Source of the DNA: QHWT01 sp963755695 | GTDB lineage: Bacteria > Acidobacteriota > Vicinamibacteria > Vicinamibacterales > 2-12-FULL-66-21 | Length of the DNA stretch: 64,000 nucleotides | Direction of reading: 5' to 3' | Assembly: GCA_963755695.1 (NCBI GenBank) | Contig: CAVWLB010000003.1 | Coordinates: 124,001 to 188,000 of the forward strand | Part shown: piece after piece, positions 16,040 to 25,177 of the stretch | Numbering within the stretch: the stretch's first letter is position 1 | Layout of the letters: each line of letters begins with the position of its first letter | Made by a program: the position numbers and the translations under genes | The notes under the pieces: generated by a model | What the model was told of the DNA's origin: nothing | Database searches by the model: none | What the model saw: only the letters and a program-made list of their open reading frames with translations

Positions 16040-18794
16040 TTACGAGACCAGCTGTCGAAGCACGTACGGGAGGATCCCGCCATGGCGATAGGCCACCAGC
16101 TCCTCGGGTGTATCGATACGCGCAGTGGCAGTGAGCTCGATCACGTGGCCGTCGGCATCAATCGCTCGCACTGCGACATCACCTGCAGGCTTCAACGTGT
16201 CGGCCACGCCGATGATGTTGTAGGTCTCGCGGCCGGTCAGCTTCAGCGTCGCCGCGTTCTGCCCGTCCCTGAATTGCAACGGCAGCACGCCCATGTTCAC
16301 GAGATTGCTGCGGTGAATGCGCTCGAAGCTCTCGGCGAGCACCGCCTTGACGCCGAGCAGCAGCGTGCCCTTTGCCGCCCAGTCGCGTGACGATCCGGAC
16401 CCGTATTCCTTACCGGCGATCACGAGCAGCGGAACACCTTGCTCCCGGTATTTCACCGACGCGTCGTAGATCGTGGTGACCTCGCTCGAGGGCACCAGGA
16501 CCGTCCAGCCCCCCTCGGTTCCCGGCGCGAGCTGGTTCTTCAACCGGATGTTGGCGAACGTTCCCCGCATCATCACTTCGTGATTGCCCCGGCGAGCGCC
16601 GTACGAGTTGAAGTCGCGCGGCTGCACGCCATGCGCGATCAGGTACTTGCCTGCGGGACTGTCCGACGGAATCGAACCGGCCGGCGAAATGTGATCGGTC
16701 GTCACGCTGTCGCCGAGCAGCGCCAGCACCCGCGCGCCGCTGATGTTGCGCGGCGGATCGGGCTGGAGGGTAATCCCCTCGAAAAACGGCGGGTTGCGAA
16801 TGTAGGTCGAGTCCTCCCAATTGAATCGTTCGCCCTGTGGAACCGGGAGGGTCTTCCATCGTTGATCTCCCTCGAACACCTGAGCGTAGGTTTCCCGGAA
16901 CATCTCCTGCCTGACCGACTTCAGCATGGCTTCCTGGATCTCGCGTTCGGTCGGCCAGATCTCCCGCAAGTGCACCGGCTCCCCGTTGCGATCGAGGCCA
17001 AGCGGCTCGCACGTGAGATCCACCTGCATCCTGCCGGCGATGGCATAGGCCACGACCAGCGGCGGCGAGGCCAGATAGTTCGCGCGCACCTGAGACTGGA
17101 TGCGCCCTTCGAAGTTGCGATTACCCGACAAGACCGAGGCCACGACGAGATTCTTCTCTTTCACGATCGACGACACCGGTTCGGGCAGCGGCCCGCTGTT
17201 GCCGATGCAGGTGGTACAGCCATAGCCGACGAGATTGAATCCGAGCTCGGCGAGATCTTCCAGCACGCCAGCCGCGCGCAGGTACTCGGTCACGACGATC
17301 GAACCGGGCGCGAGACTCGTCTTCACCCACGGCCTGGTCTTCAATCCGCGCTTGACCGCCTTCTGCGCCAGAAGTCCCGCGCCAATCATGACGCTTGGAT
17401 TCGACGTGTTGGTGCAGCTGGTGATCGCCGCGATCACGACCGCCCCGTGATCGAGCCCTTCCATGCCCGGCACCGCTTCCCCGATGGTTGCGACGGCGGC
17501 GGGGGTGACCGCCGGCTTCGTCTCCGACGGGTGGGTCGCTTCGCCCGGCTTGTGCACCGCGACGACCTTGGCCTTCCGCTCCGCCAGCATGACGTCGAGC
17601 GCCTTCTGAAAACTGAGCTTGGCCTGGTTCAAGGCAACCCGGTCCTGCGGACGCTTCGGACCCGCGAGGCTTGGCTCCACGCTCGACAGGTCGAGCTCGA
17701 TCGAGGTGGTGTAGACCGGATCTCGCGTCTCGGCGGTGCGGAACAGTCCCTGTTCCTTCGCGTAGCGCTCCACGAGCTGGATGCGCGATTCATCCCGCGC
17801 CGTCAGCCGCAGGTAATCGAGCGTCATGTCGTCAATCGGGCTGATCGCTATCGTGGCGCCATATTCAGGTGACATGTTGCCGAGCGTCGCGCGATCTGCG
17901 ATGGTGAGGAACTCGAGTCCCGGCCCGTAGAACTCCACGAATTTGCCGACGACCCCGAGCTTGCGCAGCCGTTCGGTAATCGTCAGTACCAAATCGGTGG
18001 CGGTCGCTCCCTCGGGAAGGCGGTTGGTCAGACGGAAGCCCACGACTTCCGGAATGAGCATCGAGATTGGCTGTCCAAGCATCGCGGCCTCCGCCTCGAT
18101 GCCGCCGACGCCCCATCCCACAACGCCCAGGCCGTTCACCATGGTGGTGTGCGAGTCGGTGCCGACCAGCGTGTCTGGATAGGCCAGCCACTCGCCGCCG
18201 CTCTGCTCGCTGAACACCACGCGTGCGAGGTATTCCAGGTTCACCTGGTGCACGATGCCGGTGTCGGGAGGTACGCACCCGGAAATTCTGGAACGCGGTC
18301 TGTCCCCAGCGCAGGAACGTGTACCGTTCCTTATTCCGGACGAATTCGAGTTGGGCGTTCAGCTCGAAGGCGTTGCGCTCGGCGAAGTGGTCGACCTGAA
18401 CAGAATGGTCGATGACCAGCTCGACCGGCTGCAGCGGGTTGACTTTCTTGGGATCGCCGCCGAGCCTGATCACGCCGTCGCGCATCGCGGCGAGATCGAC
18501 CACTGCGGGCACTCCAGTGAAATCCTGTAGCAGGACCCGCGCCGGCATGAACGCGATCTCCTTCTGCGCCTTCGATGCGAGATCCCAGTGAGCGAGCGTC
18601 TGGATATCGTCGCGATCGACGAAGCGTCCGTCCTCGCGGCGGAGGAGGTTCTCGAGGAGGATCTTCAGGGAGTACGGCAGCCGCGCCAGTCCGCTGTAGC
18701 CGGCCTTCTCGAGTGCGGGCAGACTGAAATAGGAGTAGCGGGTGCCGCCCGCCGTGAGCGACATGCGGGTGTTGAACGAATTCTGCGAGGCCAT
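16040..18794 (-). CDS. acnA: Aconitate hydratase, one frameshift
   Basis: Aconitase A converts citrate to isocitrate in the TCA cycle using a 4Fe-4S cluster. The protein (about 917 residues) starts at ATG 18794 (MASQNSFNTRMSL). The 4Fe-4S ligands are in ITSCTNTSNP and GYGCTTCIGNSG. The swivelling C-terminal domain has GAEYGSGSSRDWAAKG-type sequence (here GKEYGSGSSRDWAAKG). A single extra base near 18277, between FQNFRV and PPDTGIVHQVNLEYL, splits the frame. One base removed restores a perfect AcnA. It starts 7 bases after the osmolyte transporter gene, so it may share that transcript. Confidence 0.93.
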
Positions 18795-18801
18795 CTGCTG
18801 A

Positions 18802-20355
18802 TCATCCCTTACTCTGACGTTCCCGTTCAAGCCGCGCCAGGAACGCCCTCGCCACGTCGGCCGGATCCTGGTGGCCGGCGTCAATCGCGTGATTCATCTG
18901 GCGCATGTCCCCCATGCTGATCCGTCCCGAGAGCTCTTCCAGCGCCTGCCGGACAGCCGGATACCGCAGAAGCGTCGCGCTTCGCGCCACTGCTGCCGCA
19001 TCATACGGCGGGAAGTAGTGCCGGTTGTCTTCGAGCATCACCAGGTCGTAGGCGGAAATCAGGCCGCTGGTAGCGTCTCCGGCGATCAAATCCACTTGCC
19101 GAGTGGCCAGTGCGCGGTAGATCAGCGACAGGTCCATCACTCGTGGAGGGGCGGCAAATCGCAGGTGATAACGGCTGGCCAGTCCCGGGTATCCGTCAGC
19201 CCGCTGCACGAACTCGTAGCCGAAGCCGGGCTGCCACGATCGCGCCGCGGGCACCGCATCCTCGATAGTCTTCAGCCCGAGGCGCCGTGCATCTTCACCA
19301 CGCACCAGGATGGCGAAGGTGTTCCCGAAGCCGAGCGGTGGCAGCAGCGTCAGGCCGACCTCGGCATAGTGCTGGCGCACGCGGGCAAACACCCGTCCGG
19401 GATCGGTGTCGACCTGTTCCTTGAAGATCGCGGTATCGGCGGTGCCGGTGTACTCGACGTAGATGTCGATGTCGCCCGAGCGGATCGCCCTGTCGCAGAT
19501 GAACGTGCCCCCGAGATTGAGCCGGCGCTCGACGCTGACCTGCGCCTGCCGCTCGATCGTCTGCGCGACGATCTCGCCGAGGAGGATCTGCTCGGTGAAA
19601 TTCTTCGATCCGACTCTGATCACCGGACCGTCACGATGGGTCGCGCTGGTGACGGCAATGACCAGCAACAACCCGATCGCCACCGCAACGGCGGCCGGAA
19701 CGGCCCCGGGCACCCGCCGCCTTCCACGGCGTCCGAACGCGCGCTCCATCCACAGCAGTAATCCATCGACCGTGAGCGCAAGCAGCGCCGCCGGGACCGC
19801 CCCGGCGAGGATCACGGTGGGGTCGACCATCGACAGACCGCGGAAGATGTATTCGCCCAGGCCGCCGGCGCCAACCGCGGCGGCAATGGTGGCCGTGCCG
19901 ACGCCGATCACCGCGGCGACGCGAATGCCGGCGACAATCGCGGGAAGCGCCAGCGGGAGCTCGACCTGCCACAAGAGTTGACGGGGAGTCAGCCCCAGCG
20001 CAGTGCCCGCTTCGAGCAGCGCCGGATCGAGACCACGCAGGCCTGCCGCCGTGGTTCTGACGATCGGCAGCAGCGCATAGAGAATCAGCACGATGATCGC
20101 CACGCGCGCGCCAAGACCGCCGACCAGCGGCAGCGGCAGCAGGAAGCCGAACATCGCCAGGCTGGGAATGGTCTGAACCACGTTGGCGAGCCAGACGATC
20201 GGGGCGCCGATGCGCGGACGCCGGGCAGCCAGGATGCCGGTCGGCACGCCAATGAGAACGGCAACGCCAGTCGATGCCACCACGAGGATCACGTGCTGCA
20301 TCAGCAGGCCGAAGAACTCTGCGCGATGCGCCGCGAGGAACTGGAGCAGCGTCAC
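18802..20355 (-). CDS. Glycine betaine/choline-type ABC importer: permease fused to substrate-binding protein
   Basis: A 517-residue fusion. Residues about 1-210 are the OpuBB/ProW-type permease, with several membrane segments and the EAA-like loop EAGTALGLTPRQLLWQVELPLALPAIVAG. After a linker helix near 220-245, residues about 250-517 are an OpuAC-type binding domain (GSKNFTEQILLGEIVAQ, the usual start for the quaternary-ammonium binders; YVEYTGTADTAIF). It would take up a compatible solute such as glycine betaine, choline or carnitine. The GTG start overlaps the ATPase stop by four bases. Permease-SBP fusions are known in this family. Confidence 0.9.
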   Translation of the reverse strand: MTLLQFLAAHRAEFFGLLMQHVILVVASTGVAVLIGVPTGILAARRPRIGAPIVWLANVVQTIPSLAMFGFLLPLPLVGGLGARVAIIVLILYALLPIVRTTAAGLRGLDPALLEAGTALGLTPRQLLWQVELPLALPAIVAGIRVAAVIGVGTATIAAAVGAGGLGEYIFRGLSMVDPTVILAGAVPAALLALTVDGLLLWMERAFGRRGRRRVPGAVPAAVAVAIGLLLVIAVTSATHRDGPVIRVGSKNFTEQILLGEIVAQTIERQAQVSVERRLNLGGTFICDRAIRSGDIDIYVEYTGTADTAIFKEQVDTDPGRVFARVRQHYAEVGLTLLPPLGFGNTFAILVRGEDARRLGLKTIEDAVPAARSWQPGFGYEFVQRADGYPGLASRYHLRFAAPPRVMDLSLIYRALATRQVDLIAGDATSGLISAYDLVMLEDNRHYFPPYDAAAVARSATLLRYPAVRQALEELSGRISMGDMRQMNHAIDAGHQDPADVARAFLARLERERQSKG

Positions 20356-21119
20356 GCGTCCCGCCCCACGAAGGCCCCGGCCTCGAACAGTGGTTCGAGC
20401 AGCGGCCTGACCCGCGGGTCCCTCGATCGCGCAAGCCGCGCCGGCGGCGCAATCTCGGCAATCGTTCCGTCGGCGAGAACGCCGACGCGCGAGGCGAGCG
20501 CAAATGCCTCACCCATATCGTGGGTGACGATGACCACCGTCTTCCGGACCTCTGCCTGGATCCGGCGGAACTCGCGATGGAGCTCCGCGCGCGTGACCGG
20601 ATCGAGCGCGCCGAACGGCTCGTCCATCAGCAGGAACGGCGGATCGGCCGCAAGTGCGCGCGCCACACCGACCCGCTGCCGTTGCCCTCCTGAAAGCTCG
20701 TGCGGCCAGCGCATTGCGAACGTCGCAGCCGGCAAGCCAACCAGTGCAAGGACCTCGTCGACGCGAGTGGCGATGCGTTCCGGACTCCATCCGAGGAGCC
20801 GGGGCACGACCGCGACGTTGGTCGCGACCGTCATGTGTGGAAAGAGCCCGACGTCCTGTAGCACATAGCCGATTCGCCGTCGCAATTCATACGCGTTCCA
20901 CTCTCGGGTGTCGCGCCCCTCCACGAAGACGTGGCCGGCGTCGGCCGTCAGCAGTCCGTTGATCAGCTTCAGGATTGTGCTCTTCCCGGCCCCGCTCCGG
21001 CCTACGAGCGCAACCGTTTCTCCCTCGCCGATGGCAAGGTCAAGCCCGCCCAGCACGCGCCCTGCCGCGCCCCGCGAAATATGCACGCCGCGCAGCTCGA
21101 TTGCCGCGGCACTACTCAT
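20352..21119 (-). CDS. ABC importer ATPase for the Opu-type osmolyte system
   Basis: A 255-residue ABC ATPase with Walker A GRSGAGKST, Q-loop YVLQDVGLFPHMTV, signature LSGGQRQR, Walker B LLMDEPFGALDP and switch HD (VTHDMGEAF). It belongs to the OpuBA/ProV branch; the C-terminal CBS domains of longer relatives are absent. ATG 21119 (MSSAAAIELRGV) is chosen because the upstream extension falls in a repeat-filled region. It drives the downstream permease-SBP fusion. Confidence 0.9.
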   Translation of the reverse strand: MSSAAAIELRGVHISRGAAGRVLGGLDLAIGEGETVALVGRSGAGKSTILKLINGLLTADAGHVFVEGRDTREWNAYELRRRIGYVLQDVGLFPHMTVATNVAVVPRLLGWSPERIATRVDEVLALVGLPAATFAMRWPHELSGGQRQRVGVARALAADPPFLLMDEPFGALDPVTRAELHREFRRIQAEVRKTVVIVTHDMGEAFALASRVGVLADGTIAEIAPPARLARSRDPRVRPLLEPLFEAGAFVGRDA

Positions 21120-21160
21120 CGAGCAGGACTGTATCACTGGTGGGTTGGCGATTGACGGAC

Positions 21161-21214
21161 AGCGGTAGCAGTTTGCGGTTCGCGGTCTGCAGTTTGCAGT
21201 CCCCGGTTCGCGGC
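21161..21214. repeat. Intergenic GTTTGCGGTTCGCGG-word repeat
   Basis: AGCAGTTTGCGGTTCGCGG and related words, in the divergent space between the ABC ATPase gene and a small plus-strand gene. The same words occur in the opposite orientation at 42171-42208. Confidence 0.6.
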
Positions 21215-21241
21215 ATGAAGCCGATTGGTTGAGGAGGCTCA

Positions 21242-21460
21242 ATGGGAGATCAGGACCGACCGAATCGTGCGTCGAACATGGAGAAGGCCGAAGGCGATCG
21301 CGACACCGTCGCCGATACCGACACCAGCCGTCGTTCGGAATGGGGCGAGGGGACGTCGGAGGGCGGCGGCCTCACCAACCGGCCGCTGGGCGAGGAGAAG
21401 GTAAATCAGCAAGAAGTACCGGAGCGCGGCGATCCCAAAGACGGCGCCCGCGAGGGGTAA
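21242..21460 (+). CDS. Small hydrophilic protein, probably disordered
   Basis: A 72-residue protein rich in Asp, Glu, Arg, Gly and Asn with no hydrophobic core (TVADTDTSRRSEWGEGTSEGGG). Such sequences are usually intrinsically disordered and are often stress proteins. The frame is open from ATG 21242 with GAGG upstream (TTGAGGAGGCTCAATG), a strong Shine-Dalgarno sequence. It is followed five bases later by a second disordered protein. I do not recognise the family. Confidence 0.6.
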   Translation: MGDQDRPNRASNMEKAEGDRDTVADTDTSRRSEWGEGTSEGGGLTNRPLGEEKVNQQEVPERGDPKDGAREG

Positions 21461-21465
21461 CCGTC

Positions 21466-21702
21466 ATGACCGATACCAAGAATGTCTCGGACCAGGACGA
21501 TCAAGAACAGCCAGTCGAGCGAAGACCGTTCTCGAGTGATCCGACTCGCGTCGAGAACACACGCGTGTCCGATTCGACGACCATCAGCAACGCCGGCCTG
21601 GGAGGTGGACGCTCACAAGGCAGCGCGAAAGCCACTCCGGAGCGGGCACGCGTCGAAGGCACGGACGAGCCTTCCGAAGAGCGATTCCCACCGACGATCT
21701 GA
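21466..21702 (+). CDS. Small hydrophilic protein, probably disordered
   Basis: A 78-residue, polar, Gly/Ser/Glu-rich protein from ATG 21466 (MTDTKNVSDQDDQEQPVE) with no predicted membrane segment or fold. It follows the preceding small gene by five bases and shares its composition, so the two probably form a bicistronic unit. Function unknown; a desiccation or general-stress role is a guess. It converges on the barrel gene. Confidence 0.55.
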   Translation: MTDTKNVSDQDDQEQPVERRPFSSDPTRVENTRVSDSTTISNAGLGGGRSQGSAKATPERARVEGTDEPSEERFPPTI

Positions 21703-21771
21703 CTCGATGACCAGGTGATCCACGCGATGTGCGGCGTCCAGCTCGGACGCATCGCACATCGCGCGTTCGGG

Positions 21772-22447
21772 TCAGAAGAGGTACGCCACTCCTCCGCCGA
21801 TCGTCGGAACGAACCGGCGCTTGGTGGTTCCATCGAGGCTCAAGCCTCCGCCCAGCGACGACAGGCGCACTTCGGCGCGCACTCCGAACCGGCGGCCGGC
21901 GCCGAGCCAGGACCTTCACGCCTCCTCCGCCGTGGATCTCGTTGCCGGTTTCGACGATTGAATCGTCCTGAATGAGTTGGCGGAGGTAGCCGGCTCCCCC
22001 CGACACGAATGGTGTCAGGCTGCCGCTGCTGAAGTGATAGAGCAACGACCCATCGATCACGTATTGCGTCACCGACGCCGACGCCGTCGTCTCAGGAGCG
22101 TTTTCGAAGTCGTTCGAGGTGTGCACCGACAGCGACGGACGGGCAAACTGAAATCCGCCCTCGACCGACACGTGGCGTCCGAGATAGACACCCAGATGGG
22201 CCTCCGCCCCACCAGCTCCGTCGAGCCGTGGCTCTCCCTGAAAGAGCGCCAGCGGGCCGGACCCGGTGGTCGGATTTCTGGTCTCGTTCGCCGAAACGGC
22301 TTCGAAACTGTAGCCGCCCGTCCAGAGTCCGCCACCACTGACTTCGAAGGTACCCGTGTGTGGCAGTTCACGTCCGACGTATTGCGCGTGCGCGAAGGAA
22401 GGAACCGCGAGGAAGGCCGCGCCGATCACAATCGCCACGCGGTTCAC
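21772..22447 (-). CDS. Outer-membrane beta-barrel-like protein, one frameshift
   Basis: Starts at ATG 22447 with a signal peptide (MNRVAIVIGAAFLAVPSFAHAQ), then alternating-residue beta strands (TGTFEVSGGGLWTGGYSF, LGVYLGRHVSVEGGFQFARP, YVIDGSLLYHFSSGSLTPFVSGGAGYL). After HGGGGVK, near 21918, an extra base shifts the frame. The correct continuation reads WLGAGRRFGVRAEVRLSSL and ends FVPTIGGGVAYLF, a proper barrel terminus, with the stop at 21772-21774. The intact product is about 224 residues, resembling small OmpW/OprF-like barrels. The start overlaps the stop of the matrixin-like gene, so they form one operon. Confidence 0.75.
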
Positions 22448-23442
22448 TTCGGCACCACTTTGATTTCGATGTTGCTGGCCGTCCCGCCGGGCGGGACGAC
22501 CACCAGTTGGGTGGCAAATGCCACCCTGAAGTCCACGTCGACGTCCACCGACGAGTCGAAGAAGCTGTCGATGTCGGCATCATCCAGCGGCTCGGCGCGG
22601 AGCACCTGTGGCCCCGGATCGAGGCCGGCAATCACGAAGTTCCCGTCGTTGCCGAGAGTGAATCCGCCAATGAGTTTTCCATTCGCCGGGTCGAAGGCGA
22701 CGATGTGCGCCCCGGTCACTCCGGCGCCGTTCTTGGTGACCCGTCCGCTGATGCTGCCGGTTGCCCGTCGCGCGGCGTCGGTGCCGTAAAGGTCGACGAT
22801 GCCCGCGATATCGTCGGCGCGCGGGGTACGGCCGAGCGTCGTGCCGGCGGAGAAGGCGATTGGAAACATGACCGCTTCCGCCGCGAGAACACGCCGGCCC
22901 CCGGCGCGCAACTCCGTCTCGCCCAGCGCCGAGTGACCGAGGCCGTGCAGGTGCCCGATCTCGTGCAGCGCGATCGACTCGAGATCGAAGCGACCGGTCT
23001 CCCCCGCCGGGGCCACCGACCAGGGAAATGCGGAGTTGAAGAAGATGTCCGACTCGACGATTTCACCACTCACGACATCGAACGTGAACGAGGTCGAACC
23101 AAGGACCTGATCGAGGTCGGGACGGTTCACAAACCCCAGAACGCTGATGCTGTCGTCGTCGAGGGGGTTCGCCGACGTGAACCCCGCGAATTGCGAGGTA
23201 AGCGACACGCCATCGAGCGAATTCCACGTCGAGAACGCGCGCGTGAGGGTCTGCTCGAGTTGGTTGGGCGTAACGCCCGGCACGCCGCGGTTATTCACGA
23301 AGTAACGAATCGGAAACGTCTTCCACTGCAGCGAGATGTTGCGCCCGTTCACGGTCGTCCCGAGCTTCAAATAGGCCTCGAGGCGAGCCGCCAACATGAC
23401 CACGCACACGAGGCAGGCCAGGAGCGCCACGATGCGCTTCAT
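22444..23442 (-). CDS. Secreted matrixin-like zinc metalloprotease
   Basis: A 332-residue protein with a signal peptide (IVALLACLVCVVMLAARLEA). The metzincin zinc site HEIGHLHGLGH is at residues 160-170, followed by a likely Met-turn at Met192 (VMFPIAF). After the catalytic domain, residues about 232-332 form a carboxypeptidase-regulatory-like beta domain (GSISGRVTKNGAGVTGAHIVAFD). Zinc ligands and the general base Glu161 are intact, so it should be active outside the cytoplasm. Neighbours on both sides overlap it by four bases (ATGA): a secreted protein upstream and a barrel downstream. The substrate is unknown. Confidence 0.87.
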   Translation of the reverse strand: MKRIVALLACLVCVVMLAARLEAYLKLGTTVNGRNISLQWKTFPIRYFVNNRGVPGVTPNQLEQTLTRAFSTWNSLDGVSLTSQFAGFTSANPLDDDSISVLGFVNRPDLDQVLGSTSFTFDVVSGEIVESDIFFNSAFPWSVAPAGETGRFDLESIALHEIGHLHGLGHSALGETELRAGGRRVLAAEAVMFPIAFSAGTTLGRTPRADDIAGIVDLYGTDAARRATGSISGRVTKNGAGVTGAHIVAFDPANGKLIGGFTLGNDGNFVIAGLDPGPQVLRAEPLDDADIDSFFDSSVDVDVDFRVAFATQLVVVPPGGTASNIEIKVVPK

Positions 23443-23993
23443 CGCGCCGCTCCCTCAGCCATGACCCGGCGCACCACATCCCGGAACTGATCGATCGGGA
23501 CCGGCTTCCGGGAGGGATCGCCGCGCACGACGCGCGCGGCATCGGTACCGGTCAGTCTCAGCAGGGCCGGAGGGGTGACCAGTCGCCGGCCGTTTTGCGC
23601 ATCGGTGACGATGCGGAACACGCCCTGGCTCAGCCCGACGATGAACGGAAACGAGGGGCCGTTGGTTTTGAGAAACAACACGACTTCGTCACCCGGTTGA
23701 AACGTCGGCGCACCGACGAACACCGTGCGATACCGGCCCACCTGCCCACCGGGAACTTTGAACGTGACCTGCTCGCCCAGATTTCCCTTCAGGTACTCGG
23801 CGGCCTCCACGGTGACAAATGTTTCCACCGCGCGGCGCCCATCGACCCAGTCGGAGCGCACGTCGACGACCTGGCCGTGCACGATCACCGGCGACGTGAC
23901 AACGAGCTGGCGAAATTCAATCGGGAGAAGAACGGTGGCGTGAAGCGGGACTGTGACAAATAACAGTAAGAGCGACAGCGCGATTCGACGCAT
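23439..23993 (-). CDS. Secreted protein of unknown function, paired with the metalloprotease
   Basis: 184 residues with a signal peptide (MRRIALSLLLLFVTVPLHATV). The mature part is beta-rich (VVTSPVIVHGQVVDVRSDWVDG; TVEAAEYLKGNLGEQVTFKVPGG; PGDEVVLFLKTN), like an OB- or immunoglobulin-like fold, with a basic C-terminal helix. Its stop overlaps the metalloprotease start (ATGA), so it is made together with that enzyme. It might be a chaperone, inhibitor or substrate; the sequence does not decide. Confidence 0.7.
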   Translation of the reverse strand: MRRIALSLLLLFVTVPLHATVLLPIEFRQLVVTSPVIVHGQVVDVRSDWVDGRRAVETFVTVEAAEYLKGNLGEQVTFKVPGGQVGRYRTVFVGAPTFQPGDEVVLFLKTNGPSFPFIVGLSQGVFRIVTDAQNGRRLVTPPALLRLTGTDAARVVRGDPSRKPVPIDQFRDVVRRVMAEGAAR

Positions 23994-24005
23994 TCCGCGA
24001 GTGTA

Positions 24006-25175
24006 TCAGAGGGGAGATGCGCGAGCCCGTGCCTTCGCAAGCGCGATCACGTCGTCCGCAGCGCGGCGGCTCGCGCCTGGCGGGCCCAGGCGCGCGCGGA
24101 CGTCAGCGAGATCCGCGCGGACGCGTGCGGCGTGAGCCGGGTCGGTCAGCACACGCAAGGCCTCGCCGGCGACCGCTTCAGCGCTGAATGCTTCCTGCAT
24201 CAGTTCCGGCACCACCCGCCGTCCCGCCACGAGATTGGCCATCGCATAGGTGTCGACGTGAACGAAGGGTTTGCCGAGACGATAGGTAAGCGGCGCGAGG
24301 CGATAGACGACCACCATGGGACAGCCGTGAATCGCCGCCTGCAAGGTGACGGTACCGGAGGCCACGATTGCGACACTGGCGCTCGCCAGCACATCGTCGG
24401 CAGCGTGCTCGAGGACGAGCGGCGGCCTTGCATTCGACGGCCAGTCGGTGAGCGGCACGAACGCTTCGTCGGAGAGATGCGGCGCGCGCGCGATCACGAA
24501 TTGGGCTTGCGGCAGCCGGGCGCCGATTAATCCGGACGCGCGCACGAGGTCCGGCAGGATCGCGCGCAACTCGTTCCGCCGGCTGCCCGGCAGCAACGCG
24601 ACGAGGGGGGCCGCAGGATCGAGGCCGTGCGCGCGCATGAATGCATCGCGCGGCTGGCCCGCCGCCGTCATCTCGATCAGCGGATGTCCGACGAAGGTGA
24701 CTGGAATTCCGGCCTGTTCATAGAACGGCGCCTCGAACGGAAAGATCACCAGCACCCGATCGACGATCCGTTTCATCGTCTTCACCCGACCGGTTCGCCA
24801 TGCCCAGAGCTGCGGGCTGATGTAGTACACGACCGGAATACCGAGCTTGTGGACGGCTCGTGCCAGGACGAAGTTGAAGTCGGGAAAGTCGATGGCGACG
24901 AAAACGTCCGGCCGCTCGCGGCGCGCGGCGCGCACGAGATCGCGGTAGATGCTCCACGCGCGCGGCAGGACGCGCAGCGCTTCGGTGAGACCGGTGACGG
25001 ACAGCCCGCTGAAATGGTGGACGAGATCGCCGCCGGCCTGGCGCAGGCGGTCACCCCCGAATCCGGTGATCGTCGCCTCCGGCTCGAGCCGTTTGATCGC
25101 TGCTGCCAGTGCTCCGGCGTAGAGATCGCCGGACGGCTCACCGCACGAGATCATCACGCACAGGCGCGAGGACAA
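24006..25175 (-). CDS. lpxB: Lipid-A-disaccharide synthase
   Basis: A 389-residue LpxB (glycosyltransferase family 19), which joins UDP-2,3-diacylglucosamine and lipid X to make the lipid A disaccharide at the cytoplasmic face of the inner membrane. Diagnostic stretches: CGEPSGDLYAG at the N-terminus, PDVFVAIDFPDFNF, YYISPQLWAW, PFEAPFYEQAG and VTFVGHPL. Length and start (MSSRLCVMISCGEPSGD) match the family. It lies 2 bases after the M16-LolA-like gene and is the last gene of the lpxD-M16-M16-lpxB operon. Confidence 0.95.
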   Translation of the reverse strand: MSSRLCVMISCGEPSGDLYAGALAAAIKRLEPEATITGFGGDRLRQAGGDLVHHFSGLSVTGLTEALRVLPRAWSIYRDLVRAARRERPDVFVAIDFPDFNFVLARAVHKLGIPVVYYISPQLWAWRTGRVKTMKRIVDRVLVIFPFEAPFYEQAGIPVTFVGHPLIEMTAAGQPRDAFMRAHGLDPAAPLVALLPGSRRNELRAILPDLVRASGLIGARLPQAQFVIARAPHLSDEAFVPLTDWPSNARPPLVLEHAADDVLASASVAIVASGTVTLQAAIHGCPMVVVYRLAPLTYRLGKPFVHVDTYAMANLVAGRRVVPELMQEAFSAEAVAGEALRVLTDPAHAARVRADLADVRARLGPPGASRRAADDVIALAKARARASPL

Positions 25176-25177
25176 CG

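Noticed and set aside
16439..17872. A 477-codon plus-strand frame opposite aconitase
   Set aside because: Antisense shadow of a highly conserved gene; long spurious frames are common at this GC content.
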